A DNA stretch of 64,000 bases. Source: JAXGMQ01 sp964613055. Lineage in GTDB: Bacteria; Caldisericota; Caldisericia; JAAYUI01. Where the stretch lies: positions 12,843 to 76,842 of the forward strand of contig CAZTGD010000005.1 in assembly GCA_964613055.1 (NCBI GenBank). The letters are read 5' to 3'. The notes under the pieces were generated by a model. The model worked only from the letters and a program-made list of their open reading frames with translations, ran no database searches and was not told the DNA's origin. A program made the translations under genes and the position numbers. This document shows positions 26,200 to 36,599 of this stretch, in pieces; position 1 is the stretch's first letter; the number at the start of each line of letters is the position of its first letter.

Positions 26200-29139
26200 A
26201 TGACAAATCAATCAAAAACATATAAGCTGTGTTTCACTACCATTCTAGTTTTATCATTAGCATTAACAATGATTTCAATATCCATAGTAAACGCAAAATG
26301 CCCTTGTGATAAAACTGATGAAAGATATTCGATGAATTCGACCAGTATCGTAGAACCTCAAACACCTGTATGCTGGCATTGGAATTGTGAAGATATCTTC
26401 CCTGAAGCGAACCCATCTAACCTTGAAATGTTTTCTGTTATGGCTCCATTCTCGCTTAGAATTGGGATAAAAGAACCTGGAGATACAGATCGCGATGTAG
26501 TATGGTATGCATGTGACGACCCCAATGCAGTTTTCACCCCTTACGATGACTACGAACTACTGCTAAAAGTACAAACAGAATTCCCTCAATCATTTCTAGA
26601 AACAAGATTTGGAGTAAGCAGTCCTGATGCATGTGGAACAGAATTCCTTTCTTGGTTACAGGGTGGTCAAGAACACCAGAATGCTAAAATCATAGTTAAT
26701 GAAGACGGATGGGTAAAAGAAAACATTATATGGCAGAACTTTGTCAACTACATGGCTGAAAACTTTGACAACAACCAGTTGATCGTACCATCGAGTGCAA
26801 ATATCGCCGTTATCTATGAAATATGGGATAAATCAAATATGAAAGAAGATGAAAGTCCACCTGGCAACGCAGGATGTCAACTTGAAGGCGATCACGATGA
26901 TGGTTTATTGTTTCGATACACTGGTGGAGAATTTATATCCTTAAATCATGCTCTTGAAGGTTGGGATGCTGGAGCGCCAGACCTGACAAAACTCACTGGG
27001 AATTGTTACATCAGAGCAAAATTCTGCTACACATACTACATGCTAGATTATGACAGCGGCGGAAGCATCGTTTCAAATACATTCTGTGGTCCCTGGGTCG
27101 ATTGCTGTGATGGGTGCCCTGCTGATGATGGACAGACAACATACCAAACACAAGCTATTAACTATACACGCACAGAAGATGCCTGTGCAGTAATTCTTCA
27201 GCGACCAACAGTACCTGCTCGAATACGATTAAGCAACTATGGTGATAAACATTGTATAAAAGATAATCAACTAGATTACTGCTGGCCTGACCCAGATACT
27301 TGGAAAAATGATGGTAGAATAGATGTAAATCCAATGCTACTGAAAACTAGATATTACATACCACCAATTTCAAATGTTCTTGCTCCATATGATTTAGGGT
27401 TAGAAGATCCTGTCTTAAAACCTTGTGAACCTGGTGATTCTGATGTTTTTTACTCAAAATGTTCAGGTATGAGTAAAAGTGAATGGATGAGGGAATATAG
27501 TTTCGAAGATCCTCCACCTCCCCTTCCTGAAATGACAGGACTAGGTGGAGGTTGTGTATATATTGAAGCGCAAGCATTCTTTGACAATTTTTGTACTCTT
27601 GGTTACAACCCCGGTTATTACGGTCGTTTAAGTTCAGTAGCAGAAAAAGAACTTATTAACGATCGAATAATTGGTGGAGTAAATTGCGGTGCTGCGTTGA
27701 TTACTCGTAATGGTGTTACTGCTTATTTTATGGTTGGGATGGAACATGCTATTGTCGAAATTCCTCAGTACGAAATACCAATAAAAAAAATGAGGATAAA
27801 AGAGAATCAATATAATAAAATTGAGTATTATAACACCCTCACATTCCCAAGAATACAGTATTACAAAAAAGGTGCAAGTAGTTGGGAAAATGAAAAATAT
27901 CCAGGATTTGTCGCAAAAATATGTTATTGGAAACTTGAAGGAACACCGTTTTTAAGACATGATGTTGAAGATGGTGGAGGTTTTAAACTTTGTATTCCTG
28001 TACGAGATGCGGCTTTAATATTTGGCTCAACATATGCGTATAATACATGGGATAAAATGTTCAACGGTTATGAAATAGATTCAAATGATTGCTGGGAAGA
28101 TGTTGATGGTAGTATAGCCAATCCAAATGGACCACTTTGTCATAATGATTTCTCACGTTTTGCTCGTGTAGGTGTAATTATTTATGATCAGCGTGTTAAT
28201 GATAATGGAAAAAGCGGAGAAAATAAAAATGATCCTTTCCTTAGTTTTACAACAGACATTGACCCAACGAGGATGAATTTATTATCTCTCAGAAGCAATA
28301 AAGTTTCTTTTCAACATACTAATTCACAGGGTGAAAGTAAAACGTATGCGAATATGTCGTATTTATGGATTAATGAGATCTACTCAGCATCTGCGTTTCC
28401 ATGTAAGAATAGTAATATGGGCGATGATAATCGGTACACATCAGCAATTGATTTAGAGAATAATACTCCTATTGGATATGATGGAAGACCAATATTGATC
28501 AGGGTAGGCCCGTGTGGAGGTTTACCCAGAACACTACAATATATTCATGAATTATGGGGGAAATTAGGAATCAGCAACACAACTCGTATGACTCAGCTTA
28601 GAACCCCAAACCTTAATTATTATATCTCGCCTAGTACTCCTTATTCAACACATCTATACGGTGGAGCTCTGGATCTCTCATTTAAAGCAACTCGTTTAAA
28701 AACTGACGCGATATATTATCCAACAAAAGCTATGCATGCATTGATGGTCGACAGTATACCAGAAGCAGTCGACTTCCACAGTGTAACAATTGAAGAAAAT
28801 GTTTATTTCGTGCCATATGACAAAAGAGGTAATGGATTTGATGGGTTAAGTTTATACGGTTTGTTTATGCACGAACCATCTACACATGAGTGGTATCAAG
28901 GTAACAGACATCCATATTATAGGGCTTGTGAAGAAAACGATGATGGTTTCAATTCTTGTGTTATAAATAAAAATACTGGTTTTTATCATGATGTTCCTAC
29001 AAGTCGAACCGTTATGGATTTCCCTGGTGATGTTTATCAACTTGAAAGAATGCCTGTTTTCCCCCCATATACAACTGACCCTGGTCAATGGATCCATATG
29101 GATGTAGGAGAAAACAGTACAAATACAACAAGACAGTAG
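26200..29139 (+). CDS. Large secreted protein with C-terminal M15 peptidase-like motifs
   Basis: 979 residues with a signal peptide (VLSLALTMISISIVNAKC). Most of the chain is cysteine- and aromatic-rich and unrecognised. Near residue 825 the sequence STHLYGGALD fits the SxHxxGxAxD zinc-ligand motif of M15 (VanY/D-Ala-D-Ala carboxypeptidase) enzymes, and near the C-terminus GQWIHMDVG could supply the last histidine. The two are further apart than in typical M15 enzymes (an insertion of tens of residues). If active it would cut peptidoglycan stems or another D-peptide outside the cell. TTGGAGG precedes the ATG. A lipoprotein gene follows 21 bases after the stop. Confidence 0.75.
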   Translation: MTNQSKTYKLCFTTILVLSLALTMISISIVNAKCPCDKTDERYSMNSTSIVEPQTPVCWHWNCEDIFPEANPSNLEMFSVMAPFSLRIGIKEPGDTDRDVVWYACDDPNAVFTPYDDYELLLKVQTEFPQSFLETRFGVSSPDACGTEFLSWLQGGQEHQNAKIIVNEDGWVKENIIWQNFVNYMAENFDNNQLIVPSSANIAVIYEIWDKSNMKEDESPPGNAGCQLEGDHDDGLLFRYTGGEFISLNHALEGWDAGAPDLTKLTGNCYIRAKFCYTYYMLDYDSGGSIVSNTFCGPWVDCCDGCPADDGQTTYQTQAINYTRTEDACAVILQRPTVPARIRLSNYGDKHCIKDNQLDYCWPDPDTWKNDGRIDVNPMLLKTRYYIPPISNVLAPYDLGLEDPVLKPCEPGDSDVFYSKCSGMSKSEWMREYSFEDPPPPLPEMTGLGGGCVYIEAQAFFDNFCTLGYNPGYYGRLSSVAEKELINDRIIGGVNCGAALITRNGVTAYFMVGMEHAIVEIPQYEIPIKKMRIKENQYNKIEYYNTLTFPRIQYYKKGASSWENEKYPGFVAKICYWKLEGTPFLRHDVEDGGGFKLCIPVRDAALIFGSTYAYNTWDKMFNGYEIDSNDCWEDVDGSIANPNGPLCHNDFSRFARVGVIIYDQRVNDNGKSGENKNDPFLSFTTDIDPTRMNLLSLRSNKVSFQHTNSQGESKTYANMSYLWINEIYSASAFPCKNSNMGDDNRYTSAIDLENNTPIGYDGRPILIRVGPCGGLPRTLQYIHELWGKLGISNTTRMTQLRTPNLNYYISPSTPYSTHLYGGALDLSFKATRLKTDAIYYPTKAMHALMVDSIPEAVDFHSVTIEENVYFVPYDKRGNGFDGLSLYGLFMHEPSTHEWYQGNRHPYYRACEENDDGFNSCVINKNTGFYHDVPTSRTVMDFPGDVYQLERMPVFPPYTTDPGQWIHMDVGENSTNTTRQ

Positions 29140-29160
29140 TTTGTAAATAAAGGAGTCTTA

Positions 29161-31143
29161 ATGAAAATATACAGCCTATATAATCTTTTAATTACTATAG
29201 TAATAATCTCAATTGTCGTAATTGGGTGTGCTTCTGTAGACAGTGACATTTCGTCAGACACACAGAATCAAGGTAAACAGAATATTGAAAGAAGTATCAC
29301 CCAAGAAAATAACTCAAGTAGGGAAGCGTCTATAAGTGGTGATACTAACGGCATTACTATCACCCTTTCAGAAAGGTACATGTACTCTGGTACAGATGTT
29401 CATGTGTCAGTGGAAAGTGAGGATGAGATTGAGAGTGTTTATTATTACCCAGTCTTTTCAGACACATCTGTCGAGAAGCCATATTATGCCAGGTACTGGG
29501 ATAGAGATCGTTCGATAAACATACTAACACCTGATAAAGACAAACACACCATTAACTTTACAATACCTGCAGACAGTCTGTACGCTCAAAGCTATGATTT
29601 ACCTATTGCAGTAAAGCTTGCTGGGCAAGAGAAAACAAGGGGTGTCGTAGCAAGATTTGATGTCTTAGAAGAGCCAAAGGTTTTACTGGACTACGACAGA
29701 CACAACTGGGAAAGTGAACAGACCATACGCGTAACCCCAAAACCAGATGTGATAGAAAGTGTTGTATATGTTGACCCACAGGGTAACAAGCAATCCCTTG
29801 AACTTCAAAGATCATCTCAAGGTGCTATGTTTAAGCTGAACACACAACTTCCCCCACCTGATATGAATGGAGCACTCATACTAACAAGTACTTTTGGTCT
29901 AACAAGCACCATTGATCTAAGCACATATGAAGACGATGGACAACGTATCTATTTTTGTGGAAAGAAAACACAAAAGGTTAATGGTAAAACATCTGTTATA
30001 GGGTACTTCATCTATTCAAACAGTCTGGATTGCAACGACCCAAGGGTAGAATTCGAGATTCCCGCATTTGAGTTTGAAGATGAGTATTTTTCGAGCCTGG
30101 TTGATGATAGTGGAATTACGAAACACGAGGTACACCCAGGAATACTTCACTTACATGCTATCTCTCCTGATAAAAGATACTATGTATTCGCTTGTTCATA
30201 CGAAAAACCTGTAATTGGAGATAAACACTTTGAAGGTAGAACAATAAAAAATATCTCTATCTCATTCTCTATTGTATACGATAATCAAACCAAGAACTAT
30301 AAACATTTCAATAGTGGCTACTACTACACAATGAATCCCAGACAAAAAGAAGGCTCACTGAATTGGGATGATTTTAAACGTACAAGACCACTCTACTGGA
30401 AATCAGACACAGAGCTTATAATGCTTAAGACAATACCAGAAGACAGGTTCTGGTCTCAATATGAAGCTGAGAATGACCCCAGGATTAAACACAGATGGAG
30501 CTTATCCCCTCCAGATCCAGAGACTGTAATAATCTGTTTTAATGTCGAAGACCTTTCTACCGAAGTGCTTGAAGATCACTATGCTGTGAGACCGAGAGTT
30601 CAGGTAACAGATCACGTAACAGGAATAACAAGTTGGTATGGACCTTATGATGATTTTCGAAGTGAAATTGGTTATGTGGGATGGAATAATGTCTATTCAT
30701 ATGCCATAAGCGATAAAACTGGCAAACATATATGGACAGCTGAAGATTTATGTGAAAAGTTGGGGATATCAATTGAAAATGCCTTAAAGAGTAATGTAGT
30801 TGGTTACCTTGGAGCGACCATTTACCAGAATAAACCGAGAGCAATCATAAAGACTTCTAACTCTGCTTGTGAATACATATACTACCTTTTCCATCCAATC
30901 ACTGGAGATGTTGAAATAATAAGGAAAGAGAAACCTCACTTTGATGACAGAGATCCAGAATATCTTACAGGAGAGGTAAAAGCACTTAGATCATGCTCTG
31001 CCAATCCAGAGACACCACCACTGATTATCATTGAAAACCATCTATACAAACTGGGTGAAGACGGGTCGATTACTCTATACTCTGGTAACTCAATTCTACC
31101 AGAGGATGTAAATGAATGTCGCAGTGGTTATTTCATTAGATAA
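29161..31143 (+). CDS. Lipoprotein of unknown function, 660 residues
   Basis: The signal peptide ends in the lipobox VIGC, so the mature protein should be lipid-anchored outside the membrane. An acidic, Ser/Gln-rich linker (about 25-60) precedes beta-rich domains (TITLSERYMYSGTDVHVSVE), which look Ig-like, and a C-terminal half that may be a propeller (ISPDKRYYVFACSYEKP). No catalytic motif is evident. AAAGGAGTCTTA precedes ATG 29161. It is the middle gene of a run of secreted proteins transcribed in the same direction. Confidence 0.75.
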   Translation: MKIYSLYNLLITIVIISIVVIGCASVDSDISSDTQNQGKQNIERSITQENNSSREASISGDTNGITITLSERYMYSGTDVHVSVESEDEIESVYYYPVFSDTSVEKPYYARYWDRDRSINILTPDKDKHTINFTIPADSLYAQSYDLPIAVKLAGQEKTRGVVARFDVLEEPKVLLDYDRHNWESEQTIRVTPKPDVIESVVYVDPQGNKQSLELQRSSQGAMFKLNTQLPPPDMNGALILTSTFGLTSTIDLSTYEDDGQRIYFCGKKTQKVNGKTSVIGYFIYSNSLDCNDPRVEFEIPAFEFEDEYFSSLVDDSGITKHEVHPGILHLHAISPDKRYYVFACSYEKPVIGDKHFEGRTIKNISISFSIVYDNQTKNYKHFNSGYYYTMNPRQKEGSLNWDDFKRTRPLYWKSDTELIMLKTIPEDRFWSQYEAENDPRIKHRWSLSPPDPETVIICFNVEDLSTEVLEDHYAVRPRVQVTDHVTGITSWYGPYDDFRSEIGYVGWNNVYSYAISDKTGKHIWTAEDLCEKLGISIENALKSNVVGYLGATIYQNKPRAIIKTSNSACEYIYYLFHPITGDVEIIRKEKPHFDDRDPEYLTGEVKALRSCSANPETPPLIIIENHLYKLGEDGSITLYSGNSILPEDVNECRSGYFIR

Positions 31144-31173
31144 GACTAGTTGGTTTTGAGAGGAGAATAGAGA

Positions 31174-31986
31174 GTGGATAACAGTTTTATAAAATTCCTT
31201 GTCTTGGCTGTGTTAGTAGCGTCACTTGGATTATTCAATGGATGTGACAATGGCAACCAGGTCGATGATGAAACGCCAGATAAACAAATTCTAGAATACT
31301 CTGAAAATGTCGATGGATTTATAGATATCAACATTTTTTCAGATGATCCGTCTTTTGAAGGCAACGGAAAGATCCCAAAGAACCAAGAAGTTTGGTACCA
31401 TATCGATAGTGAAATAGCAGGTTGGGGCGATCCAATATCACTTGCCATCGACCTTCTTGATTTCATAAAAGAAAGGGACATCGATGGATTTTTAAGCTGT
31501 ATCAATCCTGATACATTACAAAGTGAAACACTTTCAACGGGGTCTTCTCTAGAGTACTACGCGAAATATACTAAACCAGATGAGTTTCGACTCGATAAAA
31601 TAGCAATCATAAAATCACTCTACTATGATGAGTTTGGTAATGAGATTACTAAGAATGAATACTGGCAGATCAGGGCTGACATGATCAGTGAAATAACAAA
31701 AAATCATGAGGATTATTATGAATTATCATCTGAAGAATTAACAGATGAAGATGCAATTGATTATATGACAATGTTAGATGAGATAAACGCAGAAGCCAGA
31801 GAAGAAGTGAATCAACGCATGCCACCGGTAAAAGAAGTTTATGAGGACAGATACTTTGTGTATTTATTTGTTACAATAAACGAATATGAGTATTCTTATT
31901 TGACAATAGAGATAATTAAAACCAAAGAGGGTTATTTTGTGAATAAATACTATCTTTCCGAGGAGTATACCGGTGGTGATGTATAG
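31174..31986 (+). CDS. Lipoprotein of unknown function, 270 residues
   Basis: GTG 31174 follows AGAGGAG. The signal peptide ends FNGC, a lipobox. The acidic body (DLLDFIKERDIDGFLSCINP...) has a helix plus beta-strand pattern reminiscent of small lipoproteins with an NTF2-like or cystatin-like fold, but this is only an impression. No function assigned. It lies 30 bases after the 29161 lipoprotein gene and is probably co-transcribed with it. Confidence 0.7.
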   Translation: MDNSFIKFLVLAVLVASLGLFNGCDNGNQVDDETPDKQILEYSENVDGFIDINIFSDDPSFEGNGKIPKNQEVWYHIDSEIAGWGDPISLAIDLLDFIKERDIDGFLSCINPDTLQSETLSTGSSLEYYAKYTKPDEFRLDKIAIIKSLYYDEFGNEITKNEYWQIRADMISEITKNHEDYYELSSEELTDEDAIDYMTMLDEINAEAREEVNQRMPPVKEVYEDRYFVYLFVTINEYEYSYLTIEIIKTKEGYFVNKYYLSEEYTGGDV

Positions 31987-32036
31987 GTTGTTCATTGATA
32001 TAATACATGTTCAGTATTAAGAAATGAGGATTAAAT

Positions 32037-35000
32037 ATGAAGAAGATTGCACTTGTAATAGTACTGCTGATGATTGCTAACCTTACGGGTTGCTCGATCG
32101 CAGACACAAACCCTTTTGAAGTAAAAGAAGCAAGGGCAGACCAAGACTACACCTACTCATATTATGAAAGGCTTGATGGTAGCGAAGGAATAGAAGTTTT
32201 TGATTGGTCGAATGACATACCAATGGGATCATTGGTAATCGAGTATGATAATGGATATCTGGTTACATGGTTGTCTAAGAAGAATTACTCTGATACAACA
32301 GGAACGTTGTATGCAGGCATACTCAGATTTGACGATGAAAGTGGTGAGTCATACTGGGACGGTGGTGGTTCTAGCGATTTCCCATTTGTAATTTCTCCCG
32401 AAGTATCCAGTCATTATATGAGAGTTAGTCAAGATGCTTACGGTAATGACATTGCTTACATAGCGTATTCACTTAGTACTGGCCCGACACTTAGCATAAT
32501 ACAGTTGATAACTCTGTCAGATGATGGTTGGGGTTTAATTGCTGATGATGTTGACTCACTGCCAAATGCAGGTGCATTCAATTCATCTCCATACATTACC
32601 TTTGATCAAAACAATAATCCAGTTTGTGCATGGGCAAGTAGTACAGGTGGTATATCTCAAATTGCACTTAGTTCATGGAATGGTCTTGAATGGACTGATC
32701 TAAATGGACAACCGGGATTCGAATATGTGACAATACAACCTCCCTCCGGTGGTCAAGCAGATTTTCCAAGTATTGGTTATCTAGACAGTGGTGAATTGGT
32801 ACTAATTTGGGAAGATCTGGGTTTAGGTAGTGTAAATCTATTTGTCGCAAAGAGAACGCCAACTGGTTGGACAAGCCTAAATGGTGGTCCAATAACAGAT
32901 ATATATGATTATCCAGGTAATGCACGCTTTTCGAGACTCAAAATAGATGATTTAACGGGCAACCCATATGTCATATGGGCAGAAGGATCTTATACGGATG
33001 GTGTTCTTCTCTATGGAGAGTACAATCTAGCTATGAGCCAATGGGAAGGATTTAATGGGTTATCTTTCCCATCAGATATTCCATACTTGAAAGCAATTGA
33101 TTCACCAAATAGTGATGATGAGGATCCTCCGGAAGAAATATTTCCTCCAGATCCTATACTCCCACCATGGCCAACACCAGAACCTCCCCCTATACCTCCA
33201 CCAGCTCCAGAACCAAGACCGCCAGGCAATATAATCAAACCTGAACCTCCCGACACAGGTGTGATTATTGAATGGGAACAAGATAAAGTTAAATTCTGGG
33301 GACCTGATATAGAAACTGACATCGTTAACATACCATACATTTTTTATTTTTCAGATGGGACACGTATCGACTCAATTTATGGATGTTCGCGGATGATACC
33401 TGACAATGATGAAGAATCACCTAGTGTGTTACAGGGTAAAGCTCTCATGTTTAAAAAACCAGCTAAAGCAAAAATTGAATGTAGCGAGTGCTGTGTTTAC
33501 ATGGGACCTGATGAAAGCAAAGATATTGATGTTACAATTACAGGGTTAAGAGGTATTCTGGATAAATCATCTGTAGATCTTGTGGTTACATCTGCAGATC
33601 CAACCAAAGTTTCTGCATCCATAGTGCCATCAATAGGATACTTCTCTGGTGGCACCGGCTTTACATCTACTCTTACTCTTCAGACAACAAGTCAATTGAT
33701 TAATACTAGTATTGTTGTGACAATTAATGCTTATGATGAACTAAGTAATGTAATTGGGACAAAGACGGTTACAGTAAACATAAGAAGCTATACAATTGAT
33801 GCTCCAAACAGAGATGTTGTAATCTTGCCTCCTGGAAAATCATACAGAAGTGTTAGTTTTACTTTCGTGGATAACTATGCAAGCGACATATCAGCAACTA
33901 TTCTCTCCAATATTCCCGACGGTTTGACAATTACGATAGACCCAAATCCTATGACCCCTGATGAAGAAGAGGAATTACCAGGTGACCTGGGAACAGAATC
34001 AAACATAATTGACATCACTTTTGATGCAGATGAAACAATAGAATCCGGCAAATACAAGATTGAGATAAGTTTTGGGAATGGTATTATCATTGAATATAAT
34101 TTGAAGGTTATAGATTACGATTTTACTTGCTACGACACAATTCGACGCATATCATCAAGTGAAAACTCTGCGACTTGGAGAGTCGAGATAGTTCCACGTG
34201 ACAGCTTCACAGGTGAAGTGGATCTTTCTATTATCAATCTTCCTGATAATGCGATGGTGAGTTACGATGTCAACAATCCCGTTCAAATCGATGGTGAATC
34301 GGTTGTAGTGAATGTAACAATCACGTTCACTGATAACGAACAAGACATATTCACTTTTGCGTTGAATGCTGAGTCATCATTGAATCCATACAGTGTTATA
34401 CTAACAGTCTACCGAGGTAATTATAATGTAGATTCATACCACATAATTGGCAACATGATACCTGGAGATTTGGTTACATATGGAATAAATATCTACAACT
34501 TTGGTGATACTGAACTTATATTTTCTCTTACGGATTCAGGTGTACCAACAAATTGGGAGACTGAATTTGCCACAACCTCAATTACGATTCCAGCAATGAC
34601 ATCTGATTCAGTATTATACGAAATTGATATCCCAAGAGACACCACAGTTAGTGAAGACACCATTACCATTACAGTATCAAGTGGTACAATGTCTGAGAGT
34701 ACAGTGATTGATATTAAAGAGCAAGGATGCGACATAACAGTGTATTGCTCGCAAACTCTCGAAATAGAAAGAGGTGATTCTAGATACGTTTCTATTGCTC
34801 TAACATCTAATAATGGATATACCGGTGATGTAAAAATCAAAGTGAATGTTAATCCACCTTTACCTTGGTTGAGAGTGAATATTGACCCAAACATAGTAAC
34901 AGTAATCCCCGGAAAAACTGTATACACTGGGGCAAAAATAACAGTTGACGGGGGTGCTTCACAGCTTGGGTTCGGTGATCTCAATGGGAATATACCAATA

Positions 35001-36599
35001 TCAGATTTGGAGGTAAGCTTTGTTTCTGAGATTCCAAAGACTGGTGTAAAACTCATGATTCCATTGTCTTATCAAAGCCAATATTCCTTGCAATCTACAG
35101 ATGGTACTGAAACTACTAATGTAATAAAAATCGAGGTGCCTGAAGATAGTGATTCTGGGATACTTTTTGAATGCCAACCACATAAGTTGTTACGCCAGAT
35201 TAAACAAAAGATGGGACCAGCAAATGCAACAATGGATGCAGATGCTACCACATCTTATTCGGTAATTATTCCATATATTGCCATGAACGTTAAGGGAGAA
35301 GGGTGGACAGTTAGTTTTGATAAGCTTGAAGTCTTATACCCGCATAACATGACTGGTTGTTATGGAGAGGGATTCAACTACTTCGACTTCGATAATATGC
35401 AACTATATGATAGCTTTGAAATAGACGAATCATTGGATAATGTCAAAAATACAACTACAGATTATTACTGTGATGTTGGAAATGGTGCTGAACAAATATC
35501 GGATGTAGTAGATGCAAAAAAGGCTATAGGTATGCCGGTAATTGATACGATTCACCCTGAGTATGCAGATTCAGTTTTTAGCAAACTGTTTGACTCTGAG
35601 ATGTGTGAACTTGGTGAACAACCAAAGAATTGCAACATATGCATCGAAGATATTAGATATTTATATTATGGTATTGAGTACAATTCAAGAGGAGATGATG
35701 TTGCAGACATTCCTGATCTTGATCCTCCAGCGACAATAAAAATACCCATAAGAGCAACATTTAATGCCACAAATAGCTCTATACCTGGAACAGAAAAAAT
35801 TCAAGTGACAAAGATATGCACAATACATTATGAAAAACCGTTACCAATACATTCTGTAGGTTCAGAGAGACTGGCAACTGATTGGTATGTCGGTGATACG
35901 CATGTTCACTCTACATGTTCAAAACTAAGATTATCTGGTCCGTCAAATGACAACGATGACGATCGAGAATGGTGTGGGTGCACTCATTCTAATACAGGAT
36001 GTGGTAATATTGATGAAGCAGGAGGTCCCTCTTTCACTCAGAGAACTGAAGAGGCAAGGGAAATGAACTTTGATTTTATCTATGTCGCAGATCATTCAAA
36101 TGGTTCTGGAGGTAGGATTATGTGCTCTGATGATGCAGACTCTGCGTATAATAATGTTATTACTGATATAGCAGGTAGTCCTTGTGGTGACGATATCTTA
36201 CCTTGCCCAAATGCTATTAAATGCTCATGTGATAGGCAAGAAAAGTATGTAGAGGCATTAGAAAGAGATGTTGTTGTTGTTGGGAAAACTGATAATGTTG
36301 ATGACACTCATTCACAAGAAATAGCCAACAAACCATATATAATCCCCAGTATGACTTGCGGTGAACAATTTCGAACTAGTCGTTTGGTTGCTAACTATAG
36401 ACATAATTGGATAGATAACTTCGAACATGATAAACTCAATCTATTAAACACTGTTAATTCATATGATGATAGTGGTGCATTACATAAATACGTTTCCTCG
36501 ATATTAGCTCATCCACACGAACCAATTTGTGAAAGTTCTGGAGATGCGGAAGTTACATACATAGATGACATGATGCACGGAATAGCAGAGGAATACTAA
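32037..36599 (+). CDS. Giant lipoprotein: propeller, Ig-like repeats and PHP metal-hydrolase domain (5' part)
   Basis: 1,520 residues to the first stop. It has a lipobox (LTGC); a sialidase-like or propeller region of about 330 residues; a proline-rich linker (about 360-400); several Ig-like or NEW3-like beta domains (about 480-1060); then a PHP/CehA-type metallo-phosphoesterase domain starting GDTHVHSTCS near 1286, with FIYVADHS following. PHP domains bind two or three metals and hydrolyse phosphoesters. TAA at 36597-36599 stops the frame inside the PHP domain, but the same frame runs on to 37736. The intact protein would be about 1,900 residues. Probably a recently broken gene or a sequence error. 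Confidence 0.8.
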   Translation: MKKIALVIVLLMIANLTGCSIADTNPFEVKEARADQDYTYSYYERLDGSEGIEVFDWSNDIPMGSLVIEYDNGYLVTWLSKKNYSDTTGTLYAGILRFDDESGESYWDGGGSSDFPFVISPEVSSHYMRVSQDAYGNDIAYIAYSLSTGPTLSIIQLITLSDDGWGLIADDVDSLPNAGAFNSSPYITFDQNNNPVCAWASSTGGISQIALSSWNGLEWTDLNGQPGFEYVTIQPPSGGQADFPSIGYLDSGELVLIWEDLGLGSVNLFVAKRTPTGWTSLNGGPITDIYDYPGNARFSRLKIDDLTGNPYVIWAEGSYTDGVLLYGEYNLAMSQWEGFNGLSFPSDIPYLKAIDSPNSDDEDPPEEIFPPDPILPPWPTPEPPPIPPPAPEPRPPGNIIKPEPPDTGVIIEWEQDKVKFWGPDIETDIVNIPYIFYFSDGTRIDSIYGCSRMIPDNDEESPSVLQGKALMFKKPAKAKIECSECCVYMGPDESKDIDVTITGLRGILDKSSVDLVVTSADPTKVSASIVPSIGYFSGGTGFTSTLTLQTTSQLINTSIVVTINAYDELSNVIGTKTVTVNIRSYTIDAPNRDVVILPPGKSYRSVSFTFVDNYASDISATILSNIPDGLTITIDPNPMTPDEEEELPGDLGTESNIIDITFDADETIESGKYKIEISFGNGIIIEYNLKVIDYDFTCYDTIRRISSSENSATWRVEIVPRDSFTGEVDLSIINLPDNAMVSYDVNNPVQIDGESVVVNVTITFTDNEQDIFTFALNAESSLNPYSVILTVYRGNYNVDSYHIIGNMIPGDLVTYGINIYNFGDTELIFSLTDSGVPTNWETEFATTSITIPAMTSDSVLYEIDIPRDTTVSEDTITITVSSGTMSESTVIDIKEQGCDITVYCSQTLEIERGDSRYVSIALTSNNGYTGDVKIKVNVNPPLPWLRVNIDPNIVTVIPGKTVYTGAKITVDGGASQLGFGDLNGNIPISDLEVSFVSEIPKTGVKLMIPLSYQSQYSLQSTDGTETTNVIKIEVPEDSDSGILFECQPHKLLRQIKQKMGPANATMDADATTSYSVIIPYIAMNVKGEGWTVSFDKLEVLYPHNMTGCYGEGFNYFDFDNMQLYDSFEIDESLDNVKNTTTDYYCDVGNGAEQISDVVDAKKAIGMPVIDTIHPEYADSVFSKLFDSEMCELGEQPKNCNICIEDIRYLYYGIEYNSRGDDVADIPDLDPPATIKIPIRATFNATNSSIPGTEKIQVTKICTIHYEKPLPIHSVGSERLATDWYVGDTHVHSTCSKLRLSGPSNDNDDDREWCGCTHSNTGCGNIDEAGGPSFTQRTEEAREMNFDFIYVADHSNGSGGRIMCSDDADSAYNNVITDIAGSPCGDDILPCPNAIKCSCDRQEKYVEALERDVVVVGKTDNVDDTHSQEIANKPYIIPSMTCGEQFRTSRLVANYRHNWIDNFEHDKLNLLNTVNSYDDSGALHKYVSSILAHPHEPICESSGDAEVTYIDDMMHGIAEEY

